Part shown: positions 57,294 through 61,800 of the stretch, piece after piece
Position numbering within the stretch: the first letter of the stretch is position 1
How the letters are laid out: every line of letters starts with the position of its first letter
Source of the DNA: Sphingomonas sp. Root720
GTDB taxonomy: Bacteria > Pseudomonadota > Alphaproteobacteria > Sphingomonadales > Sphingomonadaceae
Assembly: GCF_001428605.1 (NCBI RefSeq)
Contig: NZ_LMID01000003.1
Location: 1-61,800 of the forward strand
Reading direction: 5' to 3'
Length of the DNA: 61,800 bases
Notes under the pieces: generated by a model
Seen by the model: only the letters and a program-made list of their open reading frames with translations
What the model was told of the DNA's origin: nothing
The model's database searches: none
Position numbers and translations under genes: made by a program

Positions 57294-58613
57294 ATGGCCG
57301 AACATGTTATTGACCGCGGCGGCACGGTTGGTCCCGATCCCATCGCTTCGGACGCGCCCGACACTGTCATCTCGCGGAGTGGCGGATGGGCCAATATTGC
57401 CTTGATCGGCGCCGGCATCGGACTGATCGGCGCCATGAGCGGCATCGCGATCGGTTACGGCGCTTTCCACCGACCCGCGAGCTCGACAGCCGCCGCACAG
57501 CCCGCCAGGGCGAGCGACCGGGCAGTGGACGACGCGATGTCGAACCCGAACGTGCAGCGCGCGGCACTGGCGAACCAGCTCGGCCAGCCCGGCGCGCCGC
57601 AGACCGACATTTTCGGTCGGCCGATTCCACCTGCGGGGCAAAACACCGACGCAAACGGCAACGCGGTTTCAGCAACTACCGGTACTACCAGCACTACAAC
57701 CAGCGGGCAGCAGACGCCCGAGCAGCGGCGCGCCGAGCAGGCGCGCGCCATGGCGGATGCTGCGCGCCGATCACCGATCATGGCTTTCGGCGCGACTGGG
57801 GCAGGCTCGGCCGCCCCGGCGATGGGCTATGCCGGCGCCGACGGGGCCGGCCAGGTGCAGGGCCAGGATCCGGGTCAGGCTGGCGGCGCCGGCCGGCCGG
57901 CCGGACAGTCGATGGTCGCAGGGCGCAACTTTGGCGCGAGCGGGTTCGGGGCGACTGGAGATGACAGCGCCGCTCCTGCTAAGGGATCCACAGATTTCAG
58001 CGACCAACTCGCGCACTCGGCGATTGAGACTGTGCGGGCAACGATGGTGGCCGATCGCAGCCTTCTGCTCAGTGCCGGCACGGTTATTCCCTGCACACTC
58101 CAAACGGCGATCAACTCGACCCAGGCCGGGTTCGTCTCGTGCGTCATTAACCACGACGTCTACTCGGAGAACGGCCGGATCGTGCTGCTCGACAAGGGGA
58201 CCAAGGTGCTTGGGCAATATTCGGGCGGCATCACGCAGGGACAGGCGCGGCTCTTCGTTCTCTGGACCCGCGCGCTGACGCCGCGTGGAGTCGCGATCGA
58301 CCTCAGTTCGCCGGCGGCCGATAGCCTTGGCCGGGCCGGCTTGCCTGGCGGTGTCGACACGCAGTTCTGGGCGCGCTTCGGGATCGGTCTCGTTATCTCG
58401 GTGCTGGAGGATGCGTCCAGCATCGCCGGTCGAGCGGTCGCTGGCGAGGGTAGCTACACGACACAGGTGCCCGGCAACACGGCAAACAGCGTCCTTCAGC
58501 AGACCATGCAGATCCGGCCCATCCTGAAAAAGAACCAGGGCGACACCGCCGCGATCTTCGTCGCCAAGGACTTTGATTTCCGGCCGGTGTACGACGTCCG
58601 CCTGAGACGCTGA
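57294..58613 (+). CDS. virB10: VirB10 channel protein (TrbI family)
   Basis: The 439-residue protein has one N-terminal transmembrane helix (IALIGAGIGLIGAMSGIAIG), a glycine/proline/alanine-rich periplasmic region and a C-terminal TrbI-type beta domain (SLLLSAGTVIPCTLQTAINS, NHDVYSENGRIVLLDKGTKV and WTRALTPRGVAIDLSSPAAD). VirB10 spans the envelope and gates the outer-membrane channel in response to ATPase activity. It follows virB9 by one base. Confidence 0.95.
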   Translation: MAEHVIDRGGTVGPDPIASDAPDTVISRSGGWANIALIGAGIGLIGAMSGIAIGYGAFHRPASSTAAAQPARASDRAVDDAMSNPNVQRAALANQLGQPGAPQTDIFGRPIPPAGQNTDANGNAVSATTGTTSTTTSGQQTPEQRRAEQARAMADAARRSPIMAFGATGAGSAAPAMGYAGADGAGQVQGQDPGQAGGAGRPAGQSMVAGRNFGASGFGATGDDSAAPAKGSTDFSDQLAHSAIETVRATMVADRSLLLSAGTVIPCTLQTAINSTQAGFVSCVINHDVYSENGRIVLLDKGTKVLGQYSGGITQGQARLFVLWTRALTPRGVAIDLSSPAADSLGRAGLPGGVDTQFWARFGIGLVISVLEDASSIAGRAVAGEGSYTTQVPGNTANSVLQQTMQIRPILKKNQGDTAAIFVAKDFDFRPVYDVRLRR

Positions 58614-58614
58614 G

Positions 58615-59637
58615 ATGGCCATCAGCTCCGCGTCCTTCCTCTACGCGCACAACGCCGCACCGATCAGTCGACACCTCGAGCGCGGTGACGTCACCGAGCT
58701 CGTCATCAACGAGCCAGGCGTGATCGGCCTTGAGACGCGCGTCGGATGGGAGTGGCACGACGAACCCGCACTGGACAACGCAGCCCTGATGACGCTCGCC
58801 AAGCTGATCGCCGGCTGCACCAAGCAGGATGTCAACGCAGAGTACCCGATCGTCTCGTCAGTGCTGCCAGGGGGCGAACGCGCCCAGGTGGTCGTACCCC
58901 CGGCCGTGGAACAGGGCTTGGTGTCGATCACCGTCCGGAAGGCATCGGGCGTGTCGATGGACCTCGACGATTTCGAGCGTGCGGGGTTGTTCAGCGAGGT
59001 TCGCGCACACGGCCGCCACGGAGAGGTCGACTCTCAACTGATGGCGCACCGCCAGGCCGGCGATTGGAAGGCGTTCTTCCGGCTCGCGGTCGAGGCGCGG
59101 AAGAACATCCTGATCTCGGGTGCGACCGGGTCGGGTAAGACGAGCTTCTCCAAGGGCCTCATCAAGCTGATTCCCACTCACGAGCGGATTCTTACGATCG
59201 AGGACACGCGCGAACTCGTCGTCCCTCAGCGAAATCACGTGCACATGATGTATGCGAAGGATGGAATGAGCCTCCAGAAAGCCGGGGCAAAGGAGCTGCT
59301 GGAATCGGCGCTGAGGATGCGCCCTGATCGTATTCTCCTTCAGGAGCTCCGCGACGGCACTGCCTTCTTCTATCTCCGCAACGTCAACAGCGGCCATCCC
59401 GGATCGATCACGACGGTTCACGCCAACACGGCGGAGGGCGCACTGGAACAGCTCACGCTGCTGGTAAAGGAGTCGGAAGGAGGCAACGACCTCGACCGGC
59501 ACGATATCCGCGCTCTTCTCCGCTCGCTGGTGGACATCGTCGTGCAGATGGACCGCATCCCCCCGGGCGATGGCCGGCCAGCGCGTTATCGCATGACGGA
59601 AGTGTGGTTCGATCCTGCGGGCAAACCTCACGATTGA
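58615..59637 (+). CDS. virB11: VirB11 transfer ATPase
   Basis: The 340-residue hexameric traffic ATPase has Walker A GATGSGKT (169-176), Asp box LTIEDTRELVVP, Walker B ILLQELRDG and His box GHPGSITTVHAN. All catalytic elements are present. It switches the machinery between pilus building and DNA export, working with VirB4 and VirD4. It begins one base after virB10 and is followed by virD4 after a short gap. Confidence 0.95.
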   Translation: MAISSASFLYAHNAAPISRHLERGDVTELVINEPGVIGLETRVGWEWHDEPALDNAALMTLAKLIAGCTKQDVNAEYPIVSSVLPGGERAQVVVPPAVEQGLVSITVRKASGVSMDLDDFERAGLFSEVRAHGRHGEVDSQLMAHRQAGDWKAFFRLAVEARKNILISGATGSGKTSFSKGLIKLIPTHERILTIEDTRELVVPQRNHVHMMYAKDGMSLQKAGAKELLESALRMRPDRILLQELRDGTAFFYLRNVNSGHPGSITTVHANTAEGALEQLTLLVKESEGGNDLDRHDIRALLRSLVDIVVQMDRIPPGDGRPARYRMTEVWFDPAGKPHD

Positions 59638-59648
59638 GGAGGGCGGAC

Positions 59649-61568
59649 GTGAGCGGAAAGTGGGTGCGGAGCGACGAAGGGTCGCAGCCAGCTGCGATAG
59701 CCTTTCTCGCCTTAATCGGGCTGGTAGTGAGCGCTGCCCTTGGTGCTTTGGCCGTCTTGTGGCGATCGCACCTTCTCAGCGCGCACACGCCGTGGCGGCG
59801 GGTTCCAGCCGCGCTCTGGGCGATGAAGGCGTACCCGATCGTCTACAAGCCGTTCCTGGTCGGCTTTGCGATTGGGGTCGTGCTCACTGTCGTCACGATC
59901 GTCTCGACGCTGTTCACCCGTCAAAAACTTCATGGCGAGGCACGCTGGGCTCGCGCTGGCGAGGTGCGCAAGGGAAAGCTGCTTGGGGCAAGCGGCATCG
60001 TGCTCGGCAAGTTCGGCGGGAAGGTCATGCGCTTCGGCGGACCCGAGCACGTCATGCTCGAAGCGCCGACCCGCGCCGGCAAGGGCGTGGGCGTGATCAT
60101 CCCCAACCTCCTCGATTGGCCCGACTCCCTCGTCGTGCTCGATATCAAACAGGAGAACTACGACAACACTGCTGGCTACCGTCTCCGGCAGCTCGGGCAG
60201 CGCGTCGTGCTGTTCAACCCCCTCGATCCCAAGGGCAACACGGCGCGCTACAATCCGCTCAGCTACATCAACCGCCGCGACCCGGTCGAGGTCATCAACG
60301 AGCTCCAGAAGATTGGGATGATGCTCTTTCCCGACCCCGTCTCGGGCGACAATTTTTGGGCGGAGAGCGCGAGAACCGCTTTTCTCGGCGTAGGCGCCTA
60401 CGTCGCGGCGACGGTCGGCGATGGCGTGGATGCGCTGCCGTTCACGATGGGCGAAGTCTATCGCCAATTTGCCGCCGGCGACGCGGCGACGCGGTTTCCG
60501 AAGATCATCCGCAAGCGGGAGCAAGCGGGAAAACCGCTTTCCGGCGGGTGCGTATCTGCGCTCAAGGACTTCACGACCGCGTCGCCGAACACCTTCACCT
60601 CGATTCGCCAATCGGTGACGGCGAAGATCAACGCCTGGCTCAACCCGTATGTGGATGCCGCTACATCCGAGAGCGACTTCGACCTGAGCGAGTTCCGCGA
60701 CAAGCGGATCTCGCTCTACCTCGGCGTTTCACCCGACGATCTGGAGCGGGTTGCGCCGATCTATGGCCTGCTCTTCCAGCAGCTCATCGACCGCAACGTC
60801 CGCGAGCTGCCCAAGGGCGATCGCCACCGGATCAAGGTGCTGGTGGCGCTGGACGAATTTGCAAGCCTCGGCAAATGCTCTGTGTTGGCCCAGGCGTTCA
60901 GCTATGTGGCGGGCTACGGCCTGCGGCTCCTGCCTGCCTTTCAATCGATCGAGCAGATTCAGGGGGTTTATGGAGACAAGGTGGCGGCCGATATCGAGCG
61001 CAACTGCGCTGTGAGACTGGTGTTGCGCCCCGCCGGGCTGTCGGACGCGAAGAAGATTTCCGAGCAACTCGGCACCTACACGTTCAGGGCGCGATCGCGC
61101 TCGATGGGAACCTGGGGCGGTGGCGGCGGGTCGACGTCGGAGTCAGACCAGCGCCGGCCTCTGATGCTCCCTCAGGAGGTTGAAATGCTTCCCGAGAACG
61201 ACCTGATCGTGTTTCGGCGCGGCATGTACGCGACCTATGGAAAGAAGGTGCGCTACTATGCCGAGAAGAAGCTTGCGCAGCGGACGAGGATTCCGCCGCC
61301 AGAGATGCCTCCAATCCGGATCAATACGGAGGTGGCGAACAACAGCCTACGCGTCATCGCCGCCGCCGAGGCTGATGGCGACGAAGCTGGCGCTACCGGG
61401 CCCGGCCGTCCCGCGACAGCCCCGCCCGAGGATGTCGCCGCTCCGGCGCCGCCGCGGCGACGCTTGAACAGGGCGGCAATCGACGCAGCCAATGCCGTTC
61501 CAGCAAACGAACGGGCGGGAAAGTTGTTCGAACACATCGTTGTGGTGGAACAACGAATATCAGCGTGA
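59649..61568 (+). CDS. virD4: VirD4 type IV coupling protein
   Basis: The 639-residue TraG/VirD4-family ATPase has two N-terminal transmembrane helices (AFLALIGLVVSAALGALAVL; FLVGFAIGVVLTVVTIVS). Walker A is APTRAGKGVG (about 140-149), Walker B is SLVVLDIKQENY, and VALDEFASLG is the later conserved motif. It brings the relaxase-DNA complex to the VirB channel. GTG 59649 has GAGGAGGG upstream. The relaxase gene itself is not in the window. The C-terminal tail is Pro/Ala-rich. Confidence 0.95.
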   Translation: MSGKWVRSDEGSQPAAIAFLALIGLVVSAALGALAVLWRSHLLSAHTPWRRVPAALWAMKAYPIVYKPFLVGFAIGVVLTVVTIVSTLFTRQKLHGEARWARAGEVRKGKLLGASGIVLGKFGGKVMRFGGPEHVMLEAPTRAGKGVGVIIPNLLDWPDSLVVLDIKQENYDNTAGYRLRQLGQRVVLFNPLDPKGNTARYNPLSYINRRDPVEVINELQKIGMMLFPDPVSGDNFWAESARTAFLGVGAYVAATVGDGVDALPFTMGEVYRQFAAGDAATRFPKIIRKREQAGKPLSGGCVSALKDFTTASPNTFTSIRQSVTAKINAWLNPYVDAATSESDFDLSEFRDKRISLYLGVSPDDLERVAPIYGLLFQQLIDRNVRELPKGDRHRIKVLVALDEFASLGKCSVLAQAFSYVAGYGLRLLPAFQSIEQIQGVYGDKVAADIERNCAVRLVLRPAGLSDAKKISEQLGTYTFRARSRSMGTWGGGGGSTSESDQRRPLMLPQEVEMLPENDLIVFRRGMYATYGKKVRYYAEKKLAQRTRIPPPEMPPIRINTEVANNSLRVIAAAEADGDEAGATGPGRPATAPPEDVAAPAPPRRRLNRAAIDAANAVPANERAGKLFEHIVVVEQRISA

Positions 61569-61800
61569 TGACGGCGTCAACTGCATCGGGACGCTCGGGG
61601 TGCGTTGGCATCATGGAGGCCCGCGATCGTCAACGGCGCTCTTGCGCACATCGTCCATCTCGAATGGCACGACCCCAGCCAATGCCTCCTCCGGCGCCAG
61701 AAGGGGGCGTTTGCGGGAGGGGGCGGAATCCTACGCCAAGCTCGCCCAGATAGCCGGCGCGAGATCTTACTTGTTGCTGCCTTCTACGGTCGCGCCAGAA
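61569..61800. other. Window end, no gene recognised
   Basis: A frame on the plus strand runs on from about 61600 (IVNGALAHIVHLEWHDPSQC) to the window end and might be the start of a gene. Its family could not be identified, and the frame without stops may be chance in GC-rich DNA. Confidence 0.25.

Overview
The window looks like part of a large conjugative catabolic plasmid from a sphingomonad (Sphingomonas, Sphingobium or Novosphingobium type alphaproteobacterium). The base composition is GC-rich. It carries an RPA-family RepA next to a RepC-like protein with shared iterons, a VirB-type conjugation system with a VirD4 coupling protein, plasmid housekeeping genes (truncated strawberry-notch/methyltransferase protein, Toprim primase-like protein, SSB, HNH protein), and the protocatechuate 4,5-cleavage (lig) pathway. 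Family names come from sequence recognition alone; no database search was run.

Layout. 1-9170 is the plasmid backbone and replication region. It includes six copies of an 18-bp repeat (TCGTGCTTTCGGGCAGAT type) around repA and repC, and a candidate antisense RNA upstream of repC. 9170-13740 is a graveyard of mobile elements: a frameshifted tyrosine integrase, an IS3 fragment, an IS21 istB remnant split by a fresh IS256 copy with a perfect 8-bp target duplication, an IS110 fragment and a piece of an NRAMP transporter.

13744-24173 holds every step from 4-hydroxybenzoate to pyruvate and oxaloacetate: pobA, ligA/ligB, ligC, ligI, ligU, ligJ and ligK, with a tandem-HTH LysR regulator and an AraC regulator. 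24221-42003 is a second catabolic block headed by a MalT-like regulator. It encodes a Baeyer-Villiger monooxygenase, esterase, two SDRs, TonB receptor, cytochrome P450, UPF0261 protein, a three-part biotin-dependent carboxylase (BCCP, biotin carboxylase, pyruvate-type carboxyltransferase), a HAD phosphatase, a 4-hydroxybenzoyl-CoA-type thioesterase and a beta-keto-acid cleavage enzyme.

The last set matches the logic of the known acetovanillone/hydroxyphenylethanone pathways: activate by phosphorylation, carboxylate the methyl ketone, dephosphorylate, cleave with acetyl-CoA, hydrolyse the aroyl-CoA. My main proposal is that this plasmid funnels an aryl methyl ketone such as 4-hydroxyacetophenone to 4-hydroxybenzoate, then through PobA and the lig enzymes to central metabolism. 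The usual kinase is not seen, and UPF0261 occupies the corresponding place in the operon.

41975-44400 contains decayed gene pieces (membrane-protein fragment, nucleotidyltransferase pseudogene, DNA methylase fragment). 44410-46990 has small plasmid genes and regulators. 46992-61568 is the transfer operon: M15 peptidase, virB1, an LPD7 protein, virB2-B6 with an EexN-like lipoprotein, virB7-B11 and virD4. No relaxase, ParA/ParB, tRNA, rRNA or CRISPR array was seen.
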